Shown one piece after another: positions 34,266 through 43,595 of a stretch of DNA of 64,000 bases; positions within the stretch are counted from its first letter, which is position 1, and every line of letters starts with the position of its first letter. Origin of the DNA: Chromohalobacter canadensis (GTDB taxonomy: Bacteria; Pseudomonadota; Gammaproteobacteria; Pseudomonadales; Halomonadaceae); contig NZ_JAJQJH010000014.1 in the NCBI RefSeq assembly GCF_029544075.1, positions 36,048 to 100,047 on the forward strand. Reading direction: 5' to 3'. The translations under genes and the position numbers were made by a program. The notes beneath the pieces are model-generated. The model did not search any database, was not told the DNA's origin, and worked only from the letters and a program-made list of their open reading frames with translations.

Positions 34266-36362
34266 CTAGTAGGCGTGCGACCAGGTCAGGGTATAGGTGC
34301 GTCCACGCCCCTGGAGATCCCACAGGGATTGCGCGTCATAGACTTCATAGAACACGGCGGCGCGTTGTCCCCAGATCGTCACGTAGCTCTCGTCGAGCAG
34401 GTTTTCGACGCCCAGGCTGAAGGTGCCGTAGGCCGTGTCCTGGCTGGCGGTGGCATCCACCGTGGTGAAGCCGTCGATCTCGTTGCCCGAGGCGTCGTCG
34501 ATGCCGAAGGCACGGTTGACCTGCAGGCGCGCGCGGGTATCGACGTCCGACCATTCGCCATACAGGGTGGCGGTGGGCAGGCTGGCTTCGGTGACGCTGG
34601 TATCGACCCATTCACCGCCGACCTTCTCCTCGGACTTGACCCAGTTGAAGGCCGAGCCGAACAGCCAGTTGGCGCCGACGAAGCGCTCGACCTTGCCTTC
34701 CAGGCCGTACGTTCTCACGTCCTTGTCGATGGTGGTCACCCCGATCTCGAGTTCGCCATCGTTGGTATAGAGATAGTCGATCGCCTTGTCCGACCAGCTG
34801 TAATACGCGGCGATCTGCGATTGCCAATCGCGCCCGGTGAGGCGCCAGCCGGCCTCGAGCTGCTGGGTCTTGATGCCGTCCACGGGGTTGTCGGAGATGT
34901 CGAAGCTGACGTCGCGATACGCCTTGGCGATGTCCGGAATCTCGAAGCCCTGGGTATACGCCAGCCAGGTCTGCTGCCCGTTCTGGAAGTCGTAGAGCGC
35001 CTTGAGATTGAACAGCGAGACGTCGTAGTCGTTGGAGCCGCCGTCGTTGCCGCCCTGAGGCTCGACCTCGACATCGGTTTGCTCCACCCGCGCGCCGCCG
35101 GACAGCTGCAGGTTCGAGGTGAGCTGATAATCCGCCTGCACGAACGCGGCCAGGGTGTCGGCCTGGAACGATGGATAATACGGGTCGAGCACGTCGGTCT
35201 GGTCGAGTTCCAGGCCGCCCTCGGAAGGCGCCAGCGTATAGCGCTTGGAATCGAATTCCTCCCGCGAGGCGTCGAGCCCGTAGGTCACGCTCAGCGGGTC
35301 GCTCGGTGATGCCGTGAAGACCGCCTTGGCGCCGGTCAAGTCGGTGTTCTGTTCCGAGACGGTGAAGGTGCTGCCGCCGGGGAACGGGTTGAAGACCGAG
35401 GACTCTTCGCGGTGGTAGGCCTGGAAATAGAAGCGCTGGCCGAGCAGGGCATCGTGATGGTAGTTGGCGTTGAGATACAGCCGCTCGGTCTCGGGGTCGA
35501 CGTCCGAGTCGTAGCCGTCGCGGACCTCGCTGTTCTGGATCTTGTCCGAATATTCCGCGCCGCTTTCGTAATTCGGGTAGTAGAGCCCCTTGTCGCCCAC
35601 GTAGGCGGAGTCGTAATACTGGGCGGTGATATCCAGGCGCTCATGGTCGCTCAGCTTGGCCTCGATATTGCCCATCAGGTCGACGGAGCGATTTTCCTGG
35701 AGTCCCGTCTGGGCGATGTCGGGCTTGATGATGTCCCCGTCGGCATCGTAGAACGAGCCGTTTTCCTGCACCGCCACGGCCAGTCGCCCCTGAACGCGCT
35801 CGTTGCCGCCCGAGACCGATTGCGCGGCGCGCCGAGACAGGTCGTCCGAGGCATTGAAGCCGCTGGTCAGGCCCAGCTCGCTTTCGAAATGCGGGCCGCC
35901 TTGCTCGCCCTTCTTGGTGATGATGTTGATGATGCCGCCGGTGGCGCCGCCCCCGTAGAGGCTGCTCGCGCCGGAGAGCACCTCGATGCGCGCGATGTTG
36001 AAAGGGTCGATGGAATCGAACTGACGCGACAGACTGCGCGAGTTGTTCAGCGACACACCGTTGATCATCACCAGCGCATCGCGGCCCCGGAAGTTCTGGG
36101 CGTAGTTGGTGCGGTTGGTGCTCGAGCCGAAGTCGAATCCCGGAATCAGCCGCCCCAGGGCCGACTTCAGGGACTGCCCCGAACGCAATTGCTGCTGGAT
36201 CTGTGCTTCATCCACGACCCAGACCGCCCCGGGGATCTGGCTGATTTCCGTGGGCGTGCGCGCGCCGACCACCACCATCGTCTCCCCGGTCTCCTGCGCC
36301 GAGGCGCCAAGCGCCACGCCCCCAGTGGCGACGACCAGGCCGAGTGACAGAGTCTTCTTCAT
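34266..36362 (-). CDS. TonB-dependent siderophore receptor (IutA/RhtA-like plug)
   Basis: A 698-residue receptor. ATG 36362 (MKKTLSLGLVVATGG) has AAGGGA about nine bases upstream, and the signal peptide ends LGASAQ; the longer frame from 36425 is rejected. A TonB-box-like TMVVVGARTP is followed by a plug with IARIEVLSGASSLYGGGATGGIINIITKKG, as in aerobactin/rhizobactin-type hydroxamate-citrate receptors. The barrel ends TLTWSHAY. It lies upstream of the dfo operon in the same direction and may take up the endogenous hydroxamate or a xenosiderophore. A Fur box lies about 70-90 bases upstream. Confidence 0.85.
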   Translation of the reverse strand: MKKTLSLGLVVATGGVALGASAQETGETMVVVGARTPTEISQIPGAVWVVDEAQIQQQLRSGQSLKSALGRLIPGFDFGSSTNRTNYAQNFRGRDALVMINGVSLNNSRSLSRQFDSIDPFNIARIEVLSGASSLYGGGATGGIINIITKKGEQGGPHFESELGLTSGFNASDDLSRRAAQSVSGGNERVQGRLAVAVQENGSFYDADGDIIKPDIAQTGLQENRSVDLMGNIEAKLSDHERLDITAQYYDSAYVGDKGLYYPNYESGAEYSDKIQNSEVRDGYDSDVDPETERLYLNANYHHDALLGQRFYFQAYHREESSVFNPFPGGSTFTVSEQNTDLTGAKAVFTASPSDPLSVTYGLDASREEFDSKRYTLAPSEGGLELDQTDVLDPYYPSFQADTLAAFVQADYQLTSNLQLSGGARVEQTDVEVEPQGGNDGGSNDYDVSLFNLKALYDFQNGQQTWLAYTQGFEIPDIAKAYRDVSFDISDNPVDGIKTQQLEAGWRLTGRDWQSQIAAYYSWSDKAIDYLYTNDGELEIGVTTIDKDVRTYGLEGKVERFVGANWLFGSAFNWVKSEEKVGGEWVDTSVTEASLPTATLYGEWSDVDTRARLQVNRAFGIDDASGNEIDGFTTVDATASQDTAYGTFSLGVENLLDESYVTIWGQRAAVFYEVYDAQSLWDLQGRGRTYTLTWSHAY

Positions 36363-36433
36363 GACGGGTCCCTTGAGATTGAGTGTTATTCGTATGCGCG
36401 TGCCAGCATACGCATGCGAAAACAAAACTCAAC

Positions 36434-36452
36434 GATAATCATTATTATTAGA
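36434..36452. promoter_or_regulatory. Fur box before the third TonB receptor
   Basis: GATAATCATTATTATTAGA matches the consensus at about 14 of 19 positions and contains GATAATCATTAT. It lies upstream of the receptor starting at 36362 and close to the end of the phosphopantetheinyl transferase gene. Confidence 0.7.
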
Positions 36453-36500
36453 GGGCGTTCAACAAGCAGGAAGACACACAGGGGGCAGACTCAGGTTCGT

Positions 36501-37253
36501 TCAAGAATGCGCGGGGGGCTCGTGCGCCTGGGGTAACGCGATTACGCTCAAGAGCCGCCGTGGGTCCGCCACGTACTGGCCATGGCACGGTGTGTCGGCA
36601 GGCCAGTCGGGGGCAAGCGTGGTGAGAAGACGAAGCGTGACGCGGCCTTCCTCGGGCTGCCAGTCCGCGAGTTCGGCATCCTGGAAGTAAAAGCGCCGCT
36701 GCACGAGCGGAAAAAGTGCCTTGAACAGGCTTTCCTTGCAGGAAAATGCCAGGGTGGTGAACAGTGCCTGCGCCTCGGCGGGGAGCCGGTCGCGCCAGTC
36801 GCGTTCCCGAGGCGTGAGAATCTGCGGCGCGAGGCGTGTCGCGCGCGCCGCCGGCATGGGCGTCTCGGCATCCAGCCCCAGGCCTTGCCAATGGCGAGCC
36901 GGCGCCGCCAGGGCGGCGGCGAAACCGGCACTGTGCGTGATGCTTCCGACCGTGCCCGCCGGCCAGCAAGGGGCTCGTGTCTCGGCGACTCCCGGCACCT
37001 CGGCATGGCCCGTCACGGCGCGCAGGGCATCGCGCGCGCACAGGCGTCCGGCGAGAAACTCGGCGCGGCGCTTGGCAACGGCAGACCCCAGCCCCGTCGG
37101 CAGGGCGATGCCGTGCTCGGCAAAGGCCGCTTCGCACATCGCGTCCGCCGTGAACGTCACCCCCCGCCAGACGACATGAGGCAGCGCATGCGGCCAGGGC
37201 CACGTCTGCCGCCAGTCCTGACAGCCGGGGGGGAGGTCGAGCGCTTCCTGCAT
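36501..37253 (-). CDS. 4'-phosphopantetheinyl transferase, EntD-like
   Basis: A 250-residue Sfp/EntD-class transferase. The three family motifs are GSITHS (103-108), GLDAE (126-130, with D128 and E130 as metal ligands; GIDIE is usual) and FSCKESLFKAL (170-180, with K173-E174-S175). It would load CoA-derived phosphopantetheine onto carrier proteins. EntD-like members usually serve NRPS siderophores, yet no NRPS or carrier protein gene is present in this window. It follows the YceI-like gene by only three bases. Confidence 0.8.
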   Translation of the reverse strand: MQEALDLPPGCQDWRQTWPWPHALPHVVWRGVTFTADAMCEAAFAEHGIALPTGLGSAVAKRRAEFLAGRLCARDALRAVTGHAEVPGVAETRAPCWPAGTVGSITHSAGFAAALAAPARHWQGLGLDAETPMPAARATRLAPQILTPRERDWRDRLPAEAQALFTTLAFSCKESLFKALFPLVQRRFYFQDAELADWQPEEGRVTLRLLTTLAPDWPADTPCHGQYVADPRRLLSVIALPQAHEPPAHS

Positions 37254-37256
37254 GCG

Positions 37257-37865
37257 TCAGCGGTCCACCAGCACCGCGTCGAGCTCGACCGGCACCTCGT
37301 CGTCGATCTGCTGATAGCCGAGCAGGCCGAGCACCGTGCGTGCGGTCTGGTTCTGCATGATGACCTGGCCATCCAGGGCCACCGCCTCGGCATTGCGAAC
37401 GCGTATCTCGCCTTCGCTCTCACGCGTGAAACGCACCTTCAGCGGCTCCTGCTGCGAGGCATCGCCATCCTTCACGCTGAGCATCAGCGTCTCGGTACGG
37501 GACTCGCCGACGGGCAGGTTCTCGAGCACGCTCGGATCCATTTGCGTGACCACCGTGGTCAACTCGGTATCCGACAGACTCTCCATCCACGGCGGCAGGT
37601 CGCCCAGCTGCTCCAGCACATCGGTTTGATTGAGCCGCACGGGCAGGCGCAGCGTGCCATCCTCGGCGATATGACCGTCCATGCGCTTCAATGCATGGCG
37701 ATGCGCCACCGACTCGCCGGACGACGTGATCTCGGTGATCGTCGCCTCGACGTGGGAGCGCGCCGGATCCAGTTGCCAATCCGCCTGCGCCGCCCACGGC
37801 AATGCCGCCAGTCCCAGCGCGACGACCCCGGCGGCCCGACGCCCCATACGCTTCATCTCATACAT
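37257..37865 (-). CDS. YceI-like periplasmic protein
   Basis: A 202-residue exported protein. The signal peptide (GVVALGLAALPWAAQA) is followed by ADWQLDPARSHVEATI, the opening of the YceI lipocalin-like fold, which binds isoprenoid-type lipids in characterised members. AAGGAGG eight bases upstream fixes ATG 37865. The barrel pattern is recognisable (VRLNQTDVLEQLGDLPPWM), but conservation is loose. It is the first gene of a two-gene unit with the phosphopantetheinyl transferase. Confidence 0.7.
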   Translation of the reverse strand: MYEMKRMGRRAAGVVALGLAALPWAAQADWQLDPARSHVEATITEITSSGESVAHRHALKRMDGHIAEDGTLRLPVRLNQTDVLEQLGDLPPWMESLSDTELTTVVTQMDPSVLENLPVGESRTETLMLSVKDGDASQQEPLKVRFTRESEGEIRVRNAEAVALDGQVIMQNQTARTVLGLLGYQQIDDEVPVELDAVLVDR

Positions 37866-37958
37866 CACCAAACCCTCCTTGGGATGGAACGACAATCCAG
37901 GGGATGCCCCCCTAGTCTCGCCTATCGGCTTCCGCTATGATACTGCCCCGTCGCGATA

Positions 37959-38035
<77 letters not shown>

Positions 38036-38337
38036 ATGCAAGACGCCTCGCCGCGATTTCAATGCCTCCCTGTAACCGCCGTATGCCAAGTTGTTGATGC
38101 GTCCGTGGACTCATGTGTCACTTGGGGTCTAACTTTAATTAACGTTTCGGCGAAAAAGTCAGTCAATCAAGATGCATGCTCCCCATCCTCTGGATGCCTC
38201 GCTCTCATGGGATGTCTTGACGCCTCAGTCGGTTCCCTTCTTTTACTCATGAACCCACTAAGGTCAGGGTATGACAGATACCCATGCACTAGATATGCTG
38301 CATGTATCAGGATGGTGACAAGGCCAGGGAGCAGCCC
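38036..38337. other. Intergenic region between tRNA and diguanylate cyclase
   Basis: About 300 bases, with no convincing gene, repeat or hairpin seen. It should hold the promoter of the cyclase gene. Confidence 0.5.
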
Positions 38338-40050
38338 ATGCCCGAGAAAGCGTGGTTCAAGCAGGTCATGCAGGATTCGGAAGACGCATACCTTTTCATC
38401 TCGAAAGACAGCATGATCGAAGATGTGGCAGGGGCTATCCAGAATGTCTTGAAGGTGCCAAGAAAAGAGCTTGTTGGTGCCGCGTTATCCGATCGGGATA
38501 TTTTGCGAGCGGATTTCCTGAAAAGTTTCATCGCAGAGTCCGTCAAAGCGCCGTGCTCCAGCGACAAGAAAAACGATGCCTATCTGGATCGGCGGAACCA
38601 GTTGCGCTGGAAATACTATGAAGCCAGAGATGGCAATGTCGTAGCCAAAGTCTCTCGCATGAATACCCACCTGGAGGCTGAAGAAGCGATCGTCGATCAG
38701 CTCGCGGATGCGCTGCCGATGATGATTACTTATGTCGACAGGAATTGGTGCTTTCTTTTCAACAATAAAGCCTATGAAGAATTCATCGGGCTGACCCGTG
38801 AGGAGTTGTACCGAAAGCCTGTCTCCTCGGTCATGACCGAGGAGTCATTCAAGAAGATCGTGCCGCGTTTTGAGAGAGCTCTGAGTGGAGAGCGAGTCAA
38901 CTATGAAGATAGGTTGACTCTTGCCGATGGCCGGTCTCTTCACTTCAACGTCAGCTATATTCCTTATTTTATTGGTGATGAAGTCGGTGGTTTCTATGCC
39001 GTCATCAATGATGTCTCGGAATACAGCGCGATGATCAATCTTCTAAAGGGCATTCATAACGCTGTCAACCGAACGGATATTGATACACAAGAGATTATCA
39101 GCAATCTGCTGCGTGATGCACTGGATTATCTGGGGCAGGATATCGCGATCGTCAGCCAGGTGGTGGGGGATCAGTACACCATCATGTGGAGCGAATCGAA
39201 GGAAGCAGCGATTGAGCCGGGTACGGTATTTTCCCTTGGAGATACATACTGCCGTCTGACGCTGAACCATGATGATGTGTTTCACACCATCGATGCAGGC
39301 AATGATATACGCTTTTCAGGCCATCCTTGCTATGAAACGTTTGGCTTGGAAACCTACATCGGAGCCCCCGTGCGCATCAATGGCATTGTCTGGGGGACCG
39401 TCAACTTCTCCAGCGCTTCGCATCGCGTGAAACCCTTCAGTGATATCGAAGTGGAGCTCGTGCGCTTGGTCGTGGGGGCAGTCGAGAAGGTAGTAACGCA
39501 ATTCGAGTATTTATCGCAGGTCAAAAAAGAGCGCGATGAAATGGCGGCGCTGGCAAGAAAGGACCAGTTGACGGGGTTACCTAATCGAGCATACCTCAAC
39601 GAATATGTCGACATGCTCGTCAAAAGCCCCGACGTTCAGTACCACGGTATTTGCCTCGCCGTCATCGACATCGATCATTTCAAGGTCATCAACGATACCT
39701 ATGGCCATGATGTTGGCGACAAGGTAATCATCTGGCTCTCGGAGCTCGTCACGGAAGTTCTTCGCGCCCGAGAGGGCGACTTCGCGGCACGCGTGGGTGG
39801 TGAGGAATTCGTCGTCATGATCAATAACTCGTCACTGGAGGTGGCTCGCAGCGTGATGGAACGCGTGAGGTCGAAGGTCGAATCGACGCCGATTCCCATC
39901 GAGGGAGTGTCCCCGCTTTTCGTAACGATCAGCAGTGGCGTCACTCAGTGGCAGCCCACCGACACATATCCCCATGTATTCAAACGTGCCGACGAAGCGC
40001 TGTACGAGGCGAAGCACGGTGGGCGCAATCAGGTGTGTATTAAAACGTAG
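38338..40050 (+). CDS. Diguanylate cyclase with PAS, PAS, GAF and GGDEF domains
   Basis: About 570 residues. A PAS-like region lies at about 10-100, a clearer PAS at about 115-235, a GAF-like region at about 245-385 and GGDEF at about 410-565. The active-site motif is GGEEF, with DIDHFKVINDTYGHDVGD before it. An RxxD inhibitory site (REGD) stands five residues upstream, so the enzyme should make c-di-GMP and be product-inhibited. No membrane segments are seen, so it is cytoplasmic. ATG 38338 has GGGAG about seven bases upstream; ATG 38302 in the same frame has none. It stands alone, without an EAL partner. Confidence 0.9.
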   Translation: MPEKAWFKQVMQDSEDAYLFISKDSMIEDVAGAIQNVLKVPRKELVGAALSDRDILRADFLKSFIAESVKAPCSSDKKNDAYLDRRNQLRWKYYEARDGNVVAKVSRMNTHLEAEEAIVDQLADALPMMITYVDRNWCFLFNNKAYEEFIGLTREELYRKPVSSVMTEESFKKIVPRFERALSGERVNYEDRLTLADGRSLHFNVSYIPYFIGDEVGGFYAVINDVSEYSAMINLLKGIHNAVNRTDIDTQEIISNLLRDALDYLGQDIAIVSQVVGDQYTIMWSESKEAAIEPGTVFSLGDTYCRLTLNHDDVFHTIDAGNDIRFSGHPCYETFGLETYIGAPVRINGIVWGTVNFSSASHRVKPFSDIEVELVRLVVGAVEKVVTQFEYLSQVKKERDEMAALARKDQLTGLPNRAYLNEYVDMLVKSPDVQYHGICLAVIDIDHFKVINDTYGHDVGDKVIIWLSELVTEVLRAREGDFAARVGGEEFVVMINNSSLEVARSVMERVRSKVESTPIPIEGVSPLFVTISSGVTQWQPTDTYPHVFKRADEALYEAKHGGRNQVCIKT

Positions 40051-40431
40051 GAGAGCCATATTGCTTGCCTCAGGCTTCCACTGAGGGCGGAACGGCCGAT
40101 CGCGAAGCTACGCTAGCCATGAGAGACGCTTCATGGCCCCTTGTGTGAAGTGGCTGCCGCCCGTCATGCGGTAGTATCCAAGAAGATCGGCAGAAGGCTG
40201 GCATGGATAAGCGCTAGGCAGTGTATATGGTGCGCGTACAGGCAACATCGAGGCGGTTACGCGCCATGCCCGGCGTGGTTCTTGCCGTGACCCGGGATCG
40301 ATGGCTCGGCCGAATTCCAGGTCATTGACCATGAGGCCAGGAAGGCGCGTCGCGTCGATCGAGGCGGATGTCGCAACGAAGACAGTGATCCGTATGCAAG
40401 TGCTTAACATGGCGGTAAATTTCAACAACAA
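40051..40431. other. Intergenic region before the SSS symporter
   Basis: About 380 bases. No protein with recognisable features is seen on either strand, and no clear hairpin or ribosome site precedes the symporter start. Confidence 0.4.
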
Positions 40432-42186
40432 GTGTCATTCGCCATGATCTATACCGCTGCCATCCTCTTGAGCCTCGTCGGCTACTTCATTATCGGCAAT
40501 CTGGCCGGCCGCCGGGTCAAGAATCTCGACGACTACCTGGTCGCCGGGCGTAACGCCCCCACGTTGATGATCCTCGGCACCCTGGTCGCCAGCTACCTGA
40601 GTACCAGCGCCTTTCTGGGCGAAACCGGTTTCGCCTACCAGGGGTATCCCTTCGTCATGCTGATCTTCGCCGCCATCAGCACCTCGGGCTGTCTGCTCGG
40701 GGCGCTGGTGTTCGGCCGTTACCTGCGCCGCAGCGAGGCGCTGACGGTGCCTGAGTTCTTCGGCAAGCGCTTCGCTTCGAAACGCGTGCAGATGATCGCC
40801 GGGCTCACCACCGTATTCGGGCTGGGGGCTTACTTGCTGGGCGTGATGCAGGGGGCCGGCATCATGTTCGAGGAGCTCACCGGCTTGCCCTATTGGGCCG
40901 GGTTGGTACTGGTATGGCTCACCTACACCGGGTTCATTCTCTACTCCGGCTCCCAGGGCGTGGTGCTCACCGACACCGTGATGTTCGTGATTTTCTCCAT
41001 CGCCGCGGTGGGCGGCTCGCTCTACATCATCAGCGATCTCGGCGGCTGGTCGGGGGTTATCGAGGGGCTGCTGGCGCAGTCCGACAAGCCCGGCATCGCG
41101 CTGTGGCACGGCGTGATCGAGGGTGAGGGAGCGACCTTCTCATCACCCGGCGAAGCGCTCATCTGGGGGCTGACGCTGGGGCTGGTATGGGCCACGGTGC
41201 TGGCGGCCAGCCCCTGGCAGGCGAGCCGCTATCTGATGGCGCGCAACGAGCACGTGGTGATGCGCTCGGCCATGCTCACCGCCGTGGTGCTGGCGGTCTT
41301 CTACGCGCTGATGATGATGACCGGCGCGGCGATCAACCTCTACGACCCGACGCTCGACGGCGAGCGTGCCATGGTGTGGGCGGCGCTCAACGTGCTGCCG
41401 AGCTGGCTCGGCATCATCATCCTCACTGGCGTGTTTGCCGCCGGACTCTCCTCGTGCTCGACCTTTCTGTCGATCATCGGCTTCAGTCTCGCCCACGATA
41501 TCCTGCCGTCTTCGCGCAGCCAGCGCAGTGCCATGCGGGCCAGCCGCATCGGCGTGCTGGTGGCCGGGCTGGTAGCGCTGCTGCTGGCACTCTTCCAGCC
41601 GCCGGCGGTGATGGCAGTGGTATGGTTCGCCGCTACGCTGTTCGCCTCCTCCTGGGGACCGGTGGCGCTGATGAGCATCTGGAGCCGTCGGATTACCGCC
41701 GCTGGTGCCGGCTGGGGCCTGGGGGTCGGCTTCGTCGGCAACCTGATCTTGTCGCTGATGGTGCAGGCGGAATGGGTCTCGCTGCCCGTTTATCTCCACC
41801 CGGTGATACTCAGCACCCTGGTGGCGCTGGTGGCGATCGTGATCGTCTCCAGGTTGACCCACGTCAGCCAGGCAGAGAGTGAGTACCGCGCCTTTCTGCA
41901 CCGTAGCCCGGTGGAGAACGAGCGCAGCTGGGCGGCGGTCAGTCGACGGGTGGCCGGGGCGACCATGCTGGCCGGCGTCGCGGTGGGGGCCTTTCTATGG
42001 TGGCAGTACGCCGGCTCGCTGGCGGCGCTGGCCGGACGTTTCGGCGTGGCCGATAGCGCGGTGACCGGCGCCTACCTGCTGGCGACGGGATGCGGTGTCA
42101 TGCTGGTGATCGCCGGTGCGGTGGGCTTCCGCCTGGTGAGCGCACGCAGCACGAAAGTCGGCAGTGCCCACATGGCGAAGCCCTGA
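40432..42186 (+). CDS. Sodium:solute symporter (SSS family)
   Basis: A 584-residue inner-membrane protein with about 13 hydrophobic helices. SSS family segments include LDDYLVAGRNAPTLMILGTL near the N-terminus, FLGETGFAYQGYP, and TGVFAAGLSSCSTFLSIIGFS, the sodium-site helix region. The start is GTG 40432 or ATG 40444; neither has a good ribosome site. The substrate is unknown (SSS members carry sugars, amino acids, carboxylates or sialic acid). Much of the gene is repeated, broken, at 54083-54900, with near-identical 3' ends. Confidence 0.85.
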   Translation: MSFAMIYTAAILLSLVGYFIIGNLAGRRVKNLDDYLVAGRNAPTLMILGTLVASYLSTSAFLGETGFAYQGYPFVMLIFAAISTSGCLLGALVFGRYLRRSEALTVPEFFGKRFASKRVQMIAGLTTVFGLGAYLLGVMQGAGIMFEELTGLPYWAGLVLVWLTYTGFILYSGSQGVVLTDTVMFVIFSIAAVGGSLYIISDLGGWSGVIEGLLAQSDKPGIALWHGVIEGEGATFSSPGEALIWGLTLGLVWATVLAASPWQASRYLMARNEHVVMRSAMLTAVVLAVFYALMMMTGAAINLYDPTLDGERAMVWAALNVLPSWLGIIILTGVFAAGLSSCSTFLSIIGFSLAHDILPSSRSQRSAMRASRIGVLVAGLVALLLALFQPPAVMAVVWFAATLFASSWGPVALMSIWSRRITAAGAGWGLGVGFVGNLILSLMVQAEWVSLPVYLHPVILSTLVALVAIVIVSRLTHVSQAESEYRAFLHRSPVENERSWAAVSRRVAGATMLAGVAVGAFLWWQYAGSLAALAGRFGVADSAVTGAYLLATGCGVMLVIAGAVGFRLVSARSTKVGSAHMAKP

Positions 42187-42245
42187 GCGGTTCTCTTAGC
42201 GCTGGTGATAAAGCCTCATCGCCAGCGCTAGTCGTCGCCGGTCTT

Positions 42246-42302
42246 GTCAGCACGCCCACATAGCCGGTCTTTGGGATGTTGACCCAGACGCGGTCGCCCT
42301 CA
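42246..42302 (-). pseudogene. Fragment of a conserved GDRVWVNIPKTGYVGV protein
   Basis: On the minus strand the frame reads EGDRVWVNIPKTGYVGV, a strongly conserved core of a family I recognise only as uncharacterised. A second, differently broken fragment of the same family lies at 62058-62325, with about 85 percent similar DNA over the shared core. Nothing of the rest of the gene remains here. Confidence 0.55.
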
Positions 42303-42330
42303 GCACGGGTTGGCCTCAGCACGGGTTGGC
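42299..42330. repeat. 16-bp direct tandem duplication in decayed DNA
   Basis: Two perfect adjacent copies of CTCAGCACGGGTTGGC at the junction of the transposase remnant and the conserved-protein fragment. Confidence 0.85.
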
Positions 42331-42394
42331 CTCGCACCGTTACCTGCTTGACGGCTTCGAGCTTGAGTTCTTCGGTGTATTGTTGAGGGCCCAT
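42331..42394 (-). mobile_element. Remnant of an IS3-type transposase OrfA
   Basis: The minus-strand frame starts MGPQQYTEELKLEAVKQV and goes on TVRG, the typical N-terminus of IS3-family OrfA. It then diverges into unrelated sequence. No OrfB or inverted repeats are visible. It lies just downstream of the SSS symporter gene and marks past insertion and decay. Confidence 0.6.
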
Positions 42395-42476
42395 GGTTCC
42401 TCCTGGTGCCTTCAGTATCAGGCCTGGAGGTATCTACGAAACTAGGGGCGATTCAATCATGTTTCTGCCATTGCCA

Positions 42477-43442
42477 TCAGCGCCCCTGCGCGCCTCTGCG
42501 AAGCCAGTCATGTACAAAGGCGAGCTTGCGGCGCGCAGATTCCGATAGCACGAATGGATAAAGGTCCGGTAACCCCATTGAGCGGTTGACGTGGTTGACC
42601 CCTACAGTGAGGGAGGCAGCCACACTGATCAGACGTTCGGCATCGGTTTCCGAATACGGATCCCAACCCGGGCTCGGTAGCTCTGGAGACGACAGGCCCG
42701 TCGCGACGAAGCTATCAGTAATATCGGTCAGATGTAGCAGGTGCGCGGTGGTCTCGGCCCAGTCCTCATGCGGATGTGTAGATGCGTAGGTGGTCAGGAA
42801 GCGCTGCTTCCAATCGGGCGGAGGACCGTCATTGTAGTGTCGCTGGAGCGCGGCGGAGTAATCTGTGCGCTCGTCACCGAACGTGGCGCGGAAGGCATCG
42901 AGAAAATCGGCACGCAGGCTGAGCCGCCACCAGAGCATATGCGCGATTTCATGGCGCATATGACCGATCATGGTGCGGTAGGGCTCCCCCAAGGCCTGAC
43001 GGCGGGTGACACGCAAAACTGGGTCTGCCTCGGCTACGCTGATGGTCACCACGCCCTCGACATGTCCCATAGGCGCGGGCGTCAGTCCATCAGCGAGCAT
43101 GTGAAAGAGAGGGCGCACGCCCGGATCTTCCGGCCGGAACCAGTTCCAACGGCCCAGGTTATCGAGCACCCAGCGCTTGGCGGCCTCGGTCTGCGCCCAG
43201 TTGGGAATAGCATTGGGGATTTGCGGGTCCGGGGCAAGCGCGGTCATTGCACAGGACTGACAAAAGGCGCCCTGTTCCGGGGCGATCCAGTTACAGCCGA
43301 TGATCTCGCGATTGGCGCAAAAAGGTGGCATGGGCAGGAAGGTGCGTGCCTGCGGGTCGTAAGCTATGGCAGTGCCATCGGCTGTGGCGAGATTGTCGAA
43401 CCATAGTGAGCCGGAACCGACGGGATTGGAAAAAACGCGCAT
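42477..43442 (-). CDS. Putative zinc-binding metallopeptidase
   Basis: A 321-residue protein. An N-terminal zinc-ribbon-like set (C42, C50, C61, C64) is followed by a metallopeptidase region with HMRHEIAHMLWW, where H164-E165-x-x-H168 is the zinc site. A further conserved HPHEDWAETTAHLLHLTD segment probably gives the third ligand. It belongs to the family annotated as putative zinc-binding metallo-peptidases of unknown substrate. No signal peptide is seen. GGAG nine bases upstream supports ATG 43442. The gene stands alone. Confidence 0.8.
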   Translation of the reverse strand: MRVFSNPVGSGSLWFDNLATADGTAIAYDPQARTFLPMPPFCANREIIGCNWIAPEQGAFCQSCAMTALAPDPQIPNAIPNWAQTEAAKRWVLDNLGRWNWFRPEDPGVRPLFHMLADGLTPAPMGHVEGVVTISVAEADPVLRVTRRQALGEPYRTMIGHMRHEIAHMLWWRLSLRADFLDAFRATFGDERTDYSAALQRHYNDGPPPDWKQRFLTTYASTHPHEDWAETTAHLLHLTDITDSFVATGLSSPELPSPGWDPYSETDAERLISVAASLTVGVNHVNRSMGLPDLYPFVLSESARRKLAFVHDWLRRGAQGR

Positions 43443-43560
43443 GATAAAGGTCTCCGTGACAGGGACCGCAAGAACTATAGAAATTAAGAATAGCTTCTCT
43501 TTGTTAAAGCGAGCGCCAAACCTTCTATCAATTCCCGAGCAAAACGAATGGAATGCAAAG

Positions 43561-43595
43561 AAAAACCCGGACTCCCAGAAAGTCCTGGGGCCGGG
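43561..43595 (-). terminator. Terminator-like hairpin upstream of the metallopeptidase
   Basis: Paired arms CCCGG and CCGGG plus inner CCCAG and CTGGG. On the minus strand the hairpin is followed by TTTTTC. It lies 120 bases upstream of the metallopeptidase gene and could end a leftward transcript from the AT-rich gap. Confidence 0.5.

Noticed and set aside
36582..37940. A 452-codon plus-strand frame across the transferase and YceI-like genes
   Set aside because: Both minus-strand genes have motifs and ribosome sites; this frame has neither.
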